The notes under the pieces are model-generated. The model worked only from the letters and a program-made list of their open reading frames with translations, was not told the DNA's origin and made no database searches. A program made the position numbers and the translations under genes. Positions 45,101 to 53,498 of a DNA stretch of 57,450 nt are shown here, piece after piece; the stretch's first letter is position 1; every line of letters begins with the position of its first letter. The DNA lies in assembly GCF_014698145.1 (NCBI RefSeq), contig NZ_JACJSM010000031.1, positions 1 through 57,450 of the forward strand. The letters run 5' to 3'. The DNA is from Oscillatoria sp. FACHB-1406 (GTDB taxonomy: Bacteria; Cyanobacteriota; Cyanobacteriia; Cyanobacteriales; Spirulinaceae).

Positions 45101-45285
45101 GCAAACGCTAACACGACACCTGCGATTAACGCCGTAAAAAATTGCGGCCCGCTCAACGCCAAAGCCGCCCGCTCCGCACCTTCAGCCGTCGGCACGACGG
45201 GCGCGGGAACGACTTCGACCGGTTGCTGAGCGAGTAGAGAGAGCGCGCGATTTGCGCCCATAATTATTGATTGATACTCGAACAT
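42142..45285 (-). CDS. Giant membrane protein with about seven copies of a 75-residue repeat
   Basis: 1047 residues. An N-terminal membrane part (segments about 47-70, 105-130, 135-157 and 162-190) is followed by about seven copies of a repeat, spaced 75-120 residues apart. The repeat starts (D/N/E)YLxSxG, continues LNPDxIxRDxxxLLxDPxAG and ends FDRDTLVxLLAQRxDLTxxEAxxxxD. The last three full copies are nearest (SIADYLRSTGKPELSPEGI, SLADYLRSTGKEELDPDDI). The C-terminus is coiled-coil rich (QRAERLQRQTLLQVERTKQQAQ) and ends with a hydrophobic segment (AAWWLFLTALISALCSAGGG). It is likely an inner-membrane tether with a long helical arm. I do not recognise a family. Confidence 0.8.
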   Translation of the reverse strand: MFEYQSIIMGANRALSLLAQQPVEVVPAPVVPTAEGAERAALALSGPQFFTALIAGVVLAFAFQLLLTNLGVAVGISMAGGSSDDSSDRGDSESFGSSIRKISTLVGVSTLITVAISLFVACYFAVRLSLFATPLSGAIVGLVIWATYFSLMVWVSSTTVGSLVGSVINTATSGLQAIVGTAAAAIGGKAASNQMVSTAEAMAAAVRREFTAGLDPESFRENVEDYIQKLRPAQLDPKAIRAQFEELVNDPNLKKIASAEGLANIDRATFVDLISSRTDLSKREVNRLADELEDVWKKTFKSGKISNPLQDLGDYLKSATREQLLGKELNDKIDALRAELKQNNTSDSPTTEVAASSGVMASLSSLAGMVLGRADLSDFDADKAIAQIEKLKDYASEQANQVGAKIDKATKSGRVKADIDEYLSNAYPWQLTPENLDREFRDLLYDTEADPGAVADELSNISRADFVQLLQKRETSTILPPARLQSTASALESIRREVLATAEAARNRQESMTLLAEVESYLMNADLRSPQGLETGFQALIDDADVDVERLKVRLAQLNRTTLDRILTQRADLTPETKAGFIGELELIRDRVIAEAEQRQLQATTEAEGQWETIQNYLRSTGKSELNPDAIEREVKLLLKDPQAGAAALRARASRFDRDTLLRLLAQRQDMTRQEAEELLDRLENSWARVVNAPQELTGKVKDQYDRATTSIADYLRSTGKPELSPEGIQRDLKRLLDDPKAGYQSIKWRLARMDRDTLVQLLAQRDDLTEEQVNSTIDSVQATLDDIAKTPRRLARRTQQQVRDFQTSLADYLRSTGKEELDPDDIQRDVQLLLNDPRAGMESLQERLSKFDRDTLVQLLSQREDISQADANRIIDNILSVRDRAVQQLQLVQAQVQSAIDSVLGRIRNYLNSLQRPELNYEGISTDLRTLFDDPQAGFDALRDRFSQLDRNTLVAVLSSRDDISRADAERLVSQVEGTRDRVLQRAERLQRQTLLQVERTKQQAQRQLEETRKAASAAAWWLFLTALISALCSAGGGALGVDRFV

Positions 45286-45663
45286 ATTGTTTGGGGGGTT
45301 ATTATTATAGGGTTGAGGCTATCATTAAAGACTGAAATTGGCTCAATTCGACGATCTCCTTATTTTTTTGACGGCAGCATCCCCTACTGTTAAAGAACTC
45401 GTCGAAGTGGGAGAATCCGCACTGGATTGCCAGAGGATTCGATCCCACCAAATCTAGAGTGCAGAGCGCGAAGCGTAATGTCACCGTCCGCACCAGATTT
45501 TACTTTCTCAGTGTCGTTAGTTTTGAACCCGCCAACATCCCCCTTCGGCCTGAAACTTGGCAAAACCGAAAAAAAACGTCCTCTATCTAAAGGTAGAGTC
45601 GGATAATTGACAATTGACAAGGTTTAGGCAGTGAATCGATCGCGTATTTTAAGTCGATGCCAT
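45286..45663. other. Intergenic region before the giant-protein gene
   Basis: 378 bases. It holds the promoter of the giant-protein gene (AT-rich near 45300-45370), a stem of TCTATCTAAAGGTAGA type at 45583-45598, a 22-base tract (45601-45622) inverted with respect to 10480-10501, and a single family C MITE end (45647-45666). In the forward frame VKELVEVGESALDCQRIRS reads like a worn ORF end but cannot be assigned; no gene supported. Confidence 0.55.
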
Positions 45664-46746
45664 TCAAGACTGGGGATATAGGGTTTTACCGCTGCTTGGC
45701 TCGAAAATGAACAAGTTGTCTGCGGCGATCGCCAGCCGAACGCGATCGCCCCGATGCCCCTCCCAATCACTCGCAGCGAGGAAATCGATCGCGCTCTCCG
45801 ATTCGGGCAAACGCGCGCGCACGAGGGTTTCTCTCCCTAAAGGTTCCACGACTTCGATACAAACCTCTAGCCCCTCTTCAGCAGCGAGGCGAACGCTCTC
45901 CGGGCGTATACCAAGCTCGAAATGTTGCCCTTCGCTGGGTTGTAAGTGCTGGCGCAGCACTTCGGAACAGGGGAAAGGTTGCCGATCGCAGTAAAATTTC
46001 CCGCTGCTGTAAACTGCGGGCAGGATATTCATGGGCGGACTGCCTAAAAAGGTGGCAACTTGGCGGTTGGCGGGGCGGGCGTAGATGTCTTGGGGCGAAC
46101 CGATTTGTTGGATGCGCCCGTGCTGGAGGACGACGATGCGATCGGCGAGCGTCATTGCTTCGGTTTGGTCGTGGGTGACGTAGAGTGTTGTTATGCCGAG
46201 GCGCGCGTGCAGTTGCTTGAGTTCGGCGCGGGTGTCGTCTCGCAGTTGCGCGTCGAGGTTGGAGAGGGGTTCGTCGAGTAGGAAGACTTTAGGCTGGCGG
46301 GCGATCGCGCGTCCTAATGCAACCCGCTGTTGCTGTCCGCCGGAGAGTTGTTTCGGTTTGCGAGTAAGTAGGTGTTCGATCGCTAAACTGCGGGCGACGC
46401 TTTCGACTTGGCGCGCGATCGCGTCCGGTTTTTCCCCGCGCATTCGCAGCCCAAAGCTGATATTTTCCGCCACCGTCATATGCGGGTAGAGGGCGTAGTT
46501 TTGGAACACCATCGCGACATCGCGCTGGCGGGCGGGGATATCGTTCATGCGCTGGTTGCCGATGTAGAGATCGCCCTCTGTAACGCGATCGAGTCCCGCG
46601 ATCGCGCGCAGAATCGTCGATTTGCCGCAACCGGAAGGGCCGACTAATACCCAAAGTTCGCCATCGGGAACGGTGAAGGTAATGTCTTCAATTGCTGTGA
46701 TGTTGTTGTATCTGCGCGCGATCGCCTCGAGCCGAACCTCTGCCAT
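45664..46746 (-). CDS. MalK/UgpC-type ABC transporter ATPase
   Basis: 360 residues. Walker A GPSGCGKST, signature LSGGQQQRVALGRAIA, Walker B VFLLDEPLSNLDAQLR, then a C-terminal TOBE-like part (LGIRPESVRLAAEEG). This is the subgroup that serves carbohydrate or sn-glycerol-3-phosphate importers, with an extended C-terminal domain. No permease or SBP gene adjoins, so it may serve several importers. The TGA stop is also the first three bases of a MITE terminus. Confidence 0.93.
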   Translation of the reverse strand: MAEVRLEAIARRYNNITAIEDITFTVPDGELWVLVGPSGCGKSTILRAIAGLDRVTEGDLYIGNQRMNDIPARQRDVAMVFQNYALYPHMTVAENISFGLRMRGEKPDAIARQVESVARSLAIEHLLTRKPKQLSGGQQQRVALGRAIARQPKVFLLDEPLSNLDAQLRDDTRAELKQLHARLGITTLYVTHDQTEAMTLADRIVVLQHGRIQQIGSPQDIYARPANRQVATFLGSPPMNILPAVYSSGKFYCDRQPFPCSEVLRQHLQPSEGQHFELGIRPESVRLAAEEGLEVCIEVVEPLGRETLVRARLPESESAIDFLAASDWEGHRGDRVRLAIAADNLFIFEPSSGKTLYPQS

Positions 46747-47120
46747 GAATGCTAATAGGAGCGATAGACCTTCTCGACTGTATCAAAGAATCTTGAATTG
46801 AAGATCGCGGTTTTTTGGCGCGATGCTACAGTCGCCTGTAGATTTGCTTCTGCCCCTTCATCGGGTTCGCCATCTTTATTAACGGGTTTGACTTCGAGAC
46901 ATTGGGTAGGGTGGGCAGCGCCCACCAGCCAAGACTTTCAGCGTTTAGCAACGTATATTTACAAGCAAGTAGCGCTATATCTGTAGGGACGTTAAATTTA
47001 ACGTCCCTACCGGCTATCACTCTTCTCCCCCTCGCCGTTTGACAAACAGCGAAGCATCCTCTGTCTTCCATCCCAATTTTGAGAGGCAATGAGGGAGGGC
47101 GGGAGAGGATCAGCATTGTT
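46747..47120. repeat. Repeat-rich gap with GGTGGGC hairpin and palindrome
   Basis: 374 bases. At 46908-46928 lies TAGGGTGGGCAGCGCCCACC, a hairpin also present near 54593 (GGTGGCATCGCCCACC) with shared flanks (CAAGACTT, AGTAGCGCTAT). At 46983-47010 is a perfect 28-base palindrome built of GTAGGGACGTTAAA, close to that at 24876. No gene supported. Confidence 0.65.
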
Positions 47121-47300
47121 GTCAACTTAAGCTTAAACCTGCTCGCACAGACCGCCTTGGGTTCAAACCCAAGGCTAATAACTCAAGTCCTCATTTATAG
47201 GACTGGGAAATTCAGATGTATCCAACCCGTTTCAACGGGTTTCAGCTATTAGCCAAGAACTTGAGTTCTTGGCGGGCTAAGTTTTTCACCTTAAGTTGAC
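47121..47300. repeat. MITE-like element, family D
   Basis: 180 bases with termini GTCAACTTAAG and (C)CTTAAGTTGAC. The interior has hairpins CCTTGGGTT/AACCCAAGG, CAACCCGTTT/AACGGGTTT and CAAGAACTTGAGTTCTTG. Only one copy in the window. Its right terminus supplies the stop of a small ORF. Confidence 0.8.
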
Positions 47301-47458
47301 GCTAATGATTGAGGATTCACCAGCAAACCGAGAGCAATCCCCAACTCGAGCGCCGCTTTCGAGATTTCCGTACCGGATTCCGCTACTTCCGTTGGTGCTA
47401 ATAATTCCCGCACGTCAGTTCGCAAAACCTGCCAAACTTTTTTCAGAACTGTTGCCAT
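47291..47458 (-). CDS. 55-residue protein ending inside a MITE terminus
   Basis: ATG 47458, 55 codons (MATVLKKVWQVLRTDVRELL at the start, then APTEVAESGTEISKAALELG and IALGLLVNPQSLAST). Helical and amphipathic start, hydrophobic end (LGIALGLLV). The last codons TCA-ACT-TAA are part of the MITE terminus GTCAACTTAAG, so the natural C-terminus may have been cut. Not listed as long enough in standard ORF scans. Weak ribosome site. Function unknown. Confidence 0.6.
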   Translation of the reverse strand: MATVLKKVWQVLRTDVRELLAPTEVAESGTEISKAALELGIALGLLVNPQSLAST

Positions 47459-47505
47459 TGCTGTTAATTTGAGGGTGTAAGGGTTGCGAGTACAGAGCGC
47501 ATAAG

Positions 47506-47553
47506 CAAAAAAAATAACCCCAAACCCAGCTTAGCTTAAGGTGTGGGGTTATT
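47506..47553 (-). terminator. Intrinsic terminator of the pentapeptide-repeat gene
   Basis: On the minus strand AATAACCCCA pairs perfectly with TGGGGTTATT (10 bases, about 20-base loop) and is followed by a run of T (seven). Located 70 bases past the stop of the pentapeptide gene. It also separates that gene from the 55-residue ORF. Confidence 0.85.
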
Positions 47554-47623
47554 ATTGCAGTTAAAGATCGTCTAGCAGCACCCTAATCCCCTGCTGGCTG
47601 CCGACAGGCTCTAACCTATTTCC

Positions 47624-48100
47624 TTAGTGTTGGAATTCGGGCGGCAATTCTTCATCGCTACCGCCAATGCCAATTCCTGTTTCAAAAATTTCTGCTCCAA
47701 TCAGGGTCATATCATTCATCGAAGCGCCCCGGACATCAACATCATACAGCTTAGCTGCGGTGAGATTCGCCCAATCCAAATTGGCGTTATTTAAGATTGA
47801 ATTAGTCATGAAAGCCAGCGTTAAATCTGCCCCTTTCAAGTTAGCTCCTGTTAGATCTGCACCTTCAAGATTAGCTTGACTTAAGTTCGCTCCTTTTAGG
47901 TTTGCATCGCGCAGATCTGCGCCGATGAGGTGAGCGCCACTCAAGTCTTGACCGGTAAGGTCGGCTTCCACAAGATCGCATCCAGCGCATTCTTTTGTAT
48001 TAATTAGCTGCTCTACGTCTGCGGGTTCGTAAGCCTTCACAGGACTCGCTGCAAATAAGGCGGTCAGAATACCGAGCAATGCCGCAATTTTAAGTTTCAT
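47624..48100 (-). CDS. Secreted pentapeptide-repeat protein
   Basis: 158 residues. A signal peptide (about 1-23, ending SPVKAYE), then KECAGCDLVEADL with a CxxC, and about 16 A(D/N)LxX units (residues about 43-125) that should fold into a right-handed quadrilateral beta-helix. The acidic tail ends DEELPPEFQH. A strong ribosome site AAGGAGG lies 8 bases before ATG 48100. Members of this cyanobacterial type are exported to the lumen or periplasm; role unknown. Confidence 0.92.
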   Translation of the reverse strand: MKLKIAALLGILTALFAASPVKAYEPADVEQLINTKECAGCDLVEADLTGQDLSGAHLIGADLRDANLKGANLSQANLEGADLTGANLKGADLTLAFMTNSILNNANLDWANLTAAKLYDVDVRGASMNDMTLIGAEIFETGIGIGGSDEELPPEFQH

Positions 48101-48298
48101 AGTGTGCCTCCTTGGAAGCTTCCAGCTTAATAGTGGATGCTTCTTAGCTACACTTCGATCCTACTCCATTCCTGAAGGTTCGCCGATCTTCTGTTAGGAA
48201 GAATATACATTTTTTATCACGAGCAATATTCGGGCGATCGCTCTTGAATCAATATCCTTTTTAAGGTTGTGTTTTAACCACTTTTGTGATATAGAAAT

Positions 48299-49300
48299 TC
48301 AATTTCTATCCCAATTTTTGGCGAACTCGCAGAACTGGGCTACTAATTCAGGATTGCGCCAACCGCGTTGAGTTTCTCGGCGCAAAATCTCTAAGGCTTG
48401 CGCGGGAGTGACGGCTTGTTTGTAAGGACGCTGGCGAGTCAGGGCATCGTAAATATCGATGGTTTGGAACACTTGCGCTAGCTTGGGAATCTCGTCCCCG
48501 ACCAATCCATCCGGATAGCCGCTACCATCCCAGCGTTCGTGATGGTGGCGAACGATGGGGAGTACGCCGCGCAGGTTTCGCAACGGTTTGCAGAGGGCTT
48601 CGCCAATCGAGACGTGCTGCCGGATTAAATCGGTTTCTTCTGGAGTCAATTTACCCTGTTTGAGGAGAACGGCATCGGGGATTGCTACCGCACCGATATC
48701 GTGGAGGTTAGCCGCCGATACTAAGTTGTGAATCTCCTCTTCGGACAATTGCAGATATTCTCCGAAAGCCCGAGCCAGATCGATCAAACGCTCTAAAGGA
48801 TCGTCAGTGCTTGAATAACGCTGTTCGACGGCTTTGGCGATGGTAAATAAAATGTGTTCGGTTTGACTGATATCTTCGCTCAGACGCTTGTGACGAATCC
48901 AGTTTTTGATGCGGGCAGAGAGTTCGAGGCGATCGATGGGTTTGGTGAGAAAGTCATCGCCCCCCGCTTCAATCCCTTGCAGTCGCGCTCGTCGATCGTC
49001 GGAAACCGTGATGAAAATAACCGGAATTTCTTGGGTTTGGGGGTCTTGTTTGAGGCGGCGGCAGACTTCGTACCCGTCCATATTCGGCATCAGTACGTCC
49101 AATAAGACTGCATCGGGACGATCGTGCCTTGCTATTTCTAACGCGATCGCGCCGTTTTCTGCCTCGATCGCCTCGTATCCTGCTGCCGATAAAAGATCTA
49201 TGGTTAGACTCCGCGTTAAGAGGCTATCGTCCACTACTAGAATTTTTTCCGGCTGGGAATCCGATCGAGCAGACATGACCGAAGGCGAGAATTTATTCAT
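48299..49300 (-). CDS. REC-HD-GYP response regulator (c-di-GMP phosphodiesterase)
   Basis: 333 residues from ATG 49300; ATG 49276 gives 325. REC domain (EKILVVDDSLLTRSLTIDLL, phospho-Asp in DAVLLDVLMPNMDGYEV, about 55-60) and HD-GYP domain with HDIGAVAIPD, HHHERWDGSGYPDGL and QVFQTIDIYDALTRQRPYK. Both HD and GYP motifs are intact, so it should cleave cyclic-di-GMP, an opposing activity to the GGDEF half of the LOV protein. No histidine kinase adjoins. Confidence 0.93.
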   Translation of the reverse strand: MNKFSPSVMSARSDSQPEKILVVDDSLLTRSLTIDLLSAAGYEAIEAENGAIALEIARHDRPDAVLLDVLMPNMDGYEVCRRLKQDPQTQEIPVIFITVSDDRRARLQGIEAGGDDFLTKPIDRLELSARIKNWIRHKRLSEDISQTEHILFTIAKAVEQRYSSTDDPLERLIDLARAFGEYLQLSEEEIHNLVSAANLHDIGAVAIPDAVLLKQGKLTPEETDLIRQHVSIGEALCKPLRNLRGVLPIVRHHHERWDGSGYPDGLVGDEIPKLAQVFQTIDIYDALTRQRPYKQAVTPAQALEILRRETQRGWRNPELVAQFCEFAKNWDRN

Positions 49301-49494
49301 TGCAGCAAATTTTACCTGAAACCCCGTCCCGACCAAGATTTGAACCGAGAGACTGCTCCCGAATTGAAAGTGTCCTGGAAGACGGCTTGACACAATCGGC
49401 TTAAAGTCTTTTTCTAGTATGCTGAGATTCGGCTTTCTTTGAAATCGGGTTTTTTACTGAAGTTGCATAGAGGATGGCTACTCGCTTATAGATG

Positions 49495-50388
49495 CTAGCT
49501 ATTGGGGATAGTCGGCATCGACCAGCGTTTTTTCCAAGCGGAAGTCGGTTCTAAGGGCGAATTGTGTTGCGCGATCGCGCGATCGCGTATAATTTCTTCC
49601 CGGCTTGCCTTCAGTTGCGGATCTCGGTACGGAACCGCCGCGCGAGTTAACAGCGCTTCCTCTTCTTTAATTGATAGGGGCGGCAATCCTTCCGGCTGCC
49701 AAGACGCTACCGTACCGGGAGAACGCCGCCCCACCGCAGGCGTGGAACCTAAGTTTAGTCCGGCAAGTTGCAGCGCTTTGCGAACGGCGGCGGCGCAAGA
49801 ATACGTGGCTAAAAACCCCTTCGGTTTCAGGCATTGCGCCGCTAGCGCTAAAAATTCCACCGTCCAAAGTTGCGGGCATTTTGGAGGAGAAAACGGATCG
49901 AGGAAAATTGCATCGGCTTGCAAACCGTCGGTGCAAAGTTGTTTTAGCGTTAGGCGCGCATCGGCAATCCAGAGGCAAGCGTTGAGGTTCGGCGTTACTA
50001 AGCGTTCGTTGTCGGCAAGTTGGGCGAGGAGTTCGGGAACCGGAGGCAGCCCAGCGTCGAGGAGACGATAGGAAATTGCTGTTTTGGGGACGCTGGCGTT
50101 GAGTTCGAGTCCGATTAATTCAACTTGACAGTGGGGGTTAACTTGCCAAATGGCTTCTAAGGCAGCGGCGCTATTGTAGCCGAGTCCGTAGCAGAGATCG
50201 AGGAGGGTTAAAGCCTCGTTTTCCCGCGCTTTCTCCCGCAATTGACAAGGCAGGACGAATTTGAATTCTGCTTCTTGTTTTGCGCCGTGGTGGGAATGAA
50301 AGTGTTCCTCAAATTCGGGCGAGAAGAAGGTAAAAGAACCATCTTCGGTAGCTTGAGGGGTGAAGGATTCAATCGATTCAAAATTCAA
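49495..50388 (-). CDS. mnmD: tRNA mnm5s2U34 methyltransferase (MnmD/MnmC1-like)
   Basis: 297 residues. Rossmann-type SAM site LLDLCYGLGYNSAAALEAI and the DPFSPPKCPQLWTVEFLALAA motif of MnmC methyltransferase domains. GFLATYSCAAAVRKAL follows. In E. coli this activity is fused to an FAD oxidase; here it stands alone, as in many bacteria lacking the oxidase half. It methylates the wobble uridine of tRNAs. ATG 50388. Confidence 0.85.
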   Translation of the reverse strand: MNFESIESFTPQATEDGSFTFFSPEFEEHFHSHHGAKQEAEFKFVLPCQLREKARENEALTLLDLCYGLGYNSAAALEAIWQVNPHCQVELIGLELNASVPKTAISYRLLDAGLPPVPELLAQLADNERLVTPNLNACLWIADARLTLKQLCTDGLQADAIFLDPFSPPKCPQLWTVEFLALAAQCLKPKGFLATYSCAAAVRKALQLAGLNLGSTPAVGRRSPGTVASWQPEGLPPLSIKEEEALLTRAAVPYRDPQLKASREEIIRDRAIAQHNSPLEPTSAWKKRWSMPTIPNS

Positions 50389-50436
50389 TTGATTAAGGGG
50401 GATAAGACCTAAAATTACAAATTAGCAATTATTCAA

Positions 50437-50913
50437 TCATCCCGTCCCCATAATAATATCTGTCAAATCGCGACTGCTGCGATTCGCTTCGTACCAAAAA
50501 CTTCCCCAAAACGCAACCAGCGCTAAGGTCGGCCACAGGAGAAATAAACCTATCATTCCCGTTGGCATAACTCCAGCAATGGAGAGGGGAATCACGGCAC
50601 TGTACCAAGCCAAACACCAGAATCCGACAAAGCCCAGAACAAAAGGATGGAGTTTCATTGTTATCCGAACGACGGTTCCCGGCGGCAAACTTTCTAAGGT
50701 TCCCCGAATGACAGGGAGAAAGGAATTGCGGTAGTGAATGACTCGGGTAATTTTAAACCCATCATCGGAGATTGTACCTTCGTAGGGGGCGCGATTGCTG
50801 GACAAGTTCCAGCCCGATCGAGGGGCTTCGATACGAGTAGCAAGGCGATCGCGTACAATCGGAAGCGGATCGCGCGTTTCTAGCACCAAAGTTTCGTAAG
50901 GAAGAAGTTTCAT
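50437..50913 (-). CDS. Small membrane protein, unknown family
   Basis: 158 residues. A soluble N-terminal part (about 1-92, with a beta-rich core KITRVIHYRNSFLPVIRGTL) and a hydrophobic C-terminal part (about 92-145, two TM segments FVLGFVGFWCLAWYSAVIPL and GMIGLFLLWPTLALVAFWG). A cytoplasmic domain on a two-TM anchor seems most likely. No family recognised. It reads in the same direction as the MnmD gene, 48 bases upstream of it. Confidence 0.75.
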   Translation of the reverse strand: MKLLPYETLVLETRDPLPIVRDRLATRIEAPRSGWNLSSNRAPYEGTISDDGFKITRVIHYRNSFLPVIRGTLESLPPGTVVRITMKLHPFVLGFVGFWCLAWYSAVIPLSIAGVMPTGMIGLFLLWPTLALVAFWGSFWYEANRSSRDLTDIIMGTG

Positions 50914-50984
50914 TAATGAATAGTGAATAATGAATAGTGAATAATGTTTTGCATTTTATCTTTTCGTTCTAACCGATAATCATC

Positions 50985-52001
50985 GTGCGCCTTGCTATTA
51001 CAATCGGAGACCCCGCCGGAATTGGTGCTGAAGTGGTACTAAAAGCGTTAGCAGACCCTTCAATTCGAGAAAAATGTCAAATTTGCCTATTCGGAACGCG
51101 ATCGCTGCTGGAAGCCAGTTATGCGCATCTCAAGCAACAGGGCGTTGAAGACATTGCGGATCCGCAAGATTGGGATATTTTCGATATTCCCATTGAAGCA
51201 TCGATTCATCCCGGTAAGGGAGATACGGCAAGCGGGGCGGCGAGTTATGCCTATTTAGAAGCAGCGATCGCGCGTACCCTCGCTGGAGAGTTTCAGGGGA
51301 TCGTCACCGCACCGATCGCGAAATCTCTCTGGAAAGCGGCGGGTTACGACTACCCGGGACAAACGGAAGTGTTAGCAGAACGCGCGGGAAGCCAGAAGTA
51401 TGGGATGCTATTCGTAGCGCGATCGCCCCATACGGGATGGACGTTGCGATCGCTCCTTGCCACCACCCACATTCCCCTGCGCCAAGTTCCCGACGCACTT
51501 TCCCCCGAACTCCTCACCCGCAAGCTCGATTTGCTGATAGACTGCTTGCATCGCGACTTTGGCATCGCAGAACCCCGAATCGCGATCGCGGGACTCAACC
51601 CCCACAGCGGCGAAGCGGGGCAACTGGGAACCGAAGAACGGGATTGGATGAACGCTTGGTTGGAAAGCGAACGCAAAGCGCGTCCGAAGGTGGAACTCGC
51701 GGGCTTAATTCCCCCCGATACAATGTGGGTTAACCCCGCCCGCGCCTGGTACGAAAGCGTTGAAAGTGCGAATGCTGCTGATGCTTTTCTCGCACTCTAC
51801 CACGACCAAGGCTTAATTCCCGTTAAGCTCATGGCCTTCGATCGCGCCATTAACACCACCATCGGTTTGCCCTTCATCCGCACCTCTCCCGATCATGGTA
51901 CGGCTTTCGATATCGCCGGACGCGGGATTGCCAGCGCGACTAGCACCAACGCCGCCATTCACCTCGCCGCCGAGTTAGCCGCACTGCGGATGAAGTCGTA
52001 G
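50985..52001 (+). CDS. pdxA: 4-hydroxythreonine-4-phosphate dehydrogenase
   Basis: 338 residues from GTG 50985 ([22 protein letters not shown]). Metal-binding histidines are in the PIAK-associated [26 protein letters not shown] and [10 protein letters not shown] motifs. It oxidises 4-phosphohydroxy-L-threonine in the DXP-dependent pyridoxal phosphate pathway. The length and motifs are normal. Upstream the DNA carries TGAATAATGAATAG tandem words (50913-50945). The GTG start is required by the family N-terminus. Confidence 0.96.
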   Translation: MRLAITIGDPAGIGAEVVLKALADPSIREKCQICLFGTRSLLEASYAHLKQQGVEDIADPQDWDIFDIPIEASIHPGKGDTASGAASYAYLEAAIARTLAGEFQGIVTAPIAKSLWKAAGYDYPGQTEVLAERAGSQKYGMLFVARSPHTGWTLRSLLATTHIPLRQVPDALSPELLTRKLDLLIDCLHRDFGIAEPRIAIAGLNPHSGEAGQLGTEERDWMNAWLESERKARPKVELAGLIPPDTMWVNPARAWYESVESANAADAFLALYHDQGLIPVKLMAFDRAINTTIGLPFIRTSPDHGTAFDIAGRGIASATSTNAAIHLAAELAALRMKS

Positions 52002-52058
52002 CTTGGAAAAGCATTGATAGCCATCGCCAAGGCACTTAGCACTTAGGACAAATTTGGG

Positions 52059-52081
52059 TAGGGGCGAATGGCATTCGCCCG
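52059..52081. repeat. GGGCGAATG inverted repeat
   Basis: GGGGCGAATGGCATTCGCCC: nine-base arms with a two-base loop. The same hairpin core as inside family B and near 12133. Lies in the pdxA-RTX gap. Confidence 0.8.
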
Positions 52082-52122
52082 GTTTTCTACCGATCGGATT
52101 GTCCTCATCGATGTGTCTGTTG

Positions 52123-53412
52123 CTATAACTGAATCGAAAAGTTAGCCGCCGAAAGCGTGGGTTTGCCGAACAGCGTTGCAAACTGCGCCCCCGTCCCTAA
52201 TCCGGCTTCACTGCCGTTTTGGTTATAATACAACCCTCCATTGCTGGTGTTATAAACAATGCGAGCCGAACTGGTGGCAACGGCACTCTCGGTACTGACA
52301 ACGGCAAAATCTGAGGCCGCACTGAAACCCGCACCTGCAACACTCGCTAGGGCGGTAAAGGTTGTTTTATCTAAAATAATTTTGTCGGTTGCTGCGAGGT
52401 CTAAAATTGTGTCTAAACCGACAGCAGAAGTTGTAAACGCTGCATTGGTATCGTAGACGAAAGAGTCATTACCGTTGCCACCGATCTCGCGATCGTTACC
52501 GCTGTCGCCCGCAATGCGATCGTTGCCATCGCCCCCGATTATCGTATCGTTGCCCGCACCGGCGTTAATACTATCGCTGCCTGCGAGTCCATTAAGCAGA
52601 TCGTCACTCGCTGTACCATTGAGCGTATCGTTACCGGAAGTGCCTAGTTTTGCGGTATTGACGACTAAACTCGCGATATCGCTATTTGATGCGCCACTGC
52701 TGGTATTATCTCCGATAAACAGGAAGTTGGCAGTCGTGTAGGGGTTATAAGGCAAACCCGTACCAGCAATGCTAAACGCGGTATAGTTCTGCACCGTACC
52801 CCGAAGAATGACTACATCATTTGCTGAGAGGTAATAGTTACTTCCCAGAACCAATAAGTTATAGTTCGTCATCGCCGTGGTGGGAACTAGCACCCGTTCG
52901 GTGGGACTATGGGTAAATAGGGTACTACTCGTGCCGCCCCGTTGCGCCCAAATTTCATCCGTCCAGAAGCCGAGTTCGATCCCCTGGCGATCGCTACTTA
53001 AGGCAGTCAGAGAGAAACCCGCGCGATCGATTAGTCCGTCGCCGTTTCTGTCGCTGCTGTGGCTTTCACTGTTAAGGCGGGCTTGAAAGCTGACGCTGTA
53101 GCCATTGGTGCGGTTGAGGGCGGGGAAAGCAGAGTTGACTAAAGTTGCTTGAGTCGGGCGGTAGTTACTGTAGCCCGCCGTACCGGATGTCAGCGCGTTC
53201 AGCGTTGTATAGCCGGAGTTTGCCACTTGAGTCGCGCCGGAAAAGGGCGTGATTCCATAGGCAAGCCAACCTTGACTATCGGGCGTATTTCCTAGCGCTC
53301 CGTTATATAGAATTGTTTCTAATGATTGAGAGAAAGCGGGTGAAGCAATGCCTGCTGAAAGGAAACAGCCCGTTAAGGCGAAGAATTGGAGGATTTTGGC
53401 GGGGTAGAACAT
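52123..53412 (-). CDS. Secreted RTX calcium-binding protein
   Basis: 429 residues. Signal peptide (about 1-28, ending ASPAFSQ), then a jelly-roll-like N-terminal domain (about 30-255; SYNYRPTQATLV, LNSESHSSDRNGDGLIDRAG, NYYLSANDVVILRGTVQ), possibly the domain called choice-of-anchor Y. The glycine-rich RTX block GNDTLNGTASDDLLNGLAGS ... GNDTIIGGDGNDRIAGDSGND (about 265-315) binds calcium. A C-terminal beta-rich part (about 320-429) ends SAANFSIQL, the usual type I secretion region. Likely exported by a type I system. Confidence 0.9.
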   Translation of the reverse strand: MFYPAKILQFFALTGCFLSAGIASPAFSQSLETILYNGALGNTPDSQGWLAYGITPFSGATQVANSGYTTLNALTSGTAGYSNYRPTQATLVNSAFPALNRTNGYSVSFQARLNSESHSSDRNGDGLIDRAGFSLTALSSDRQGIELGFWTDEIWAQRGGTSSTLFTHSPTERVLVPTTAMTNYNLLVLGSNYYLSANDVVILRGTVQNYTAFSIAGTGLPYNPYTTANFLFIGDNTSSGASNSDIASLVVNTAKLGTSGNDTLNGTASDDLLNGLAGSDSINAGAGNDTIIGGDGNDRIAGDSGNDREIGGNGNDSFVYDTNAAFTTSAVGLDTILDLAATDKIILDKTTFTALASVAGAGFSAASDFAVVSTESAVATSSARIVYNTSNGGLYYNQNGSEAGLGTGAQFATLFGKPTLSAANFSIQL

Positions 53413-53498
53413 ACTGACTCGAATTTTAACTGTAGAAGTTATTGTTCCCCAGTTTTAATGTTCGCGCTTACCATAAGAGGAAGTTTATTGATACCCTC

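Noticed and set aside
45340-45440. Relic of a TnpB-like ORF or a tRNA in the gap before the giant gene
   Set aside because: VKELVEVGESALDC resembles worn ORF ends of IS elements, and GGATTCGATCC resembles a T arm, but the stems do not pair and no other conserved part is present.
46826-47125. 99-residue minus-strand frame between the ABC ATPase and MITE D
   Set aside because: It runs through repeats and a palindrome, with no conserved motif.
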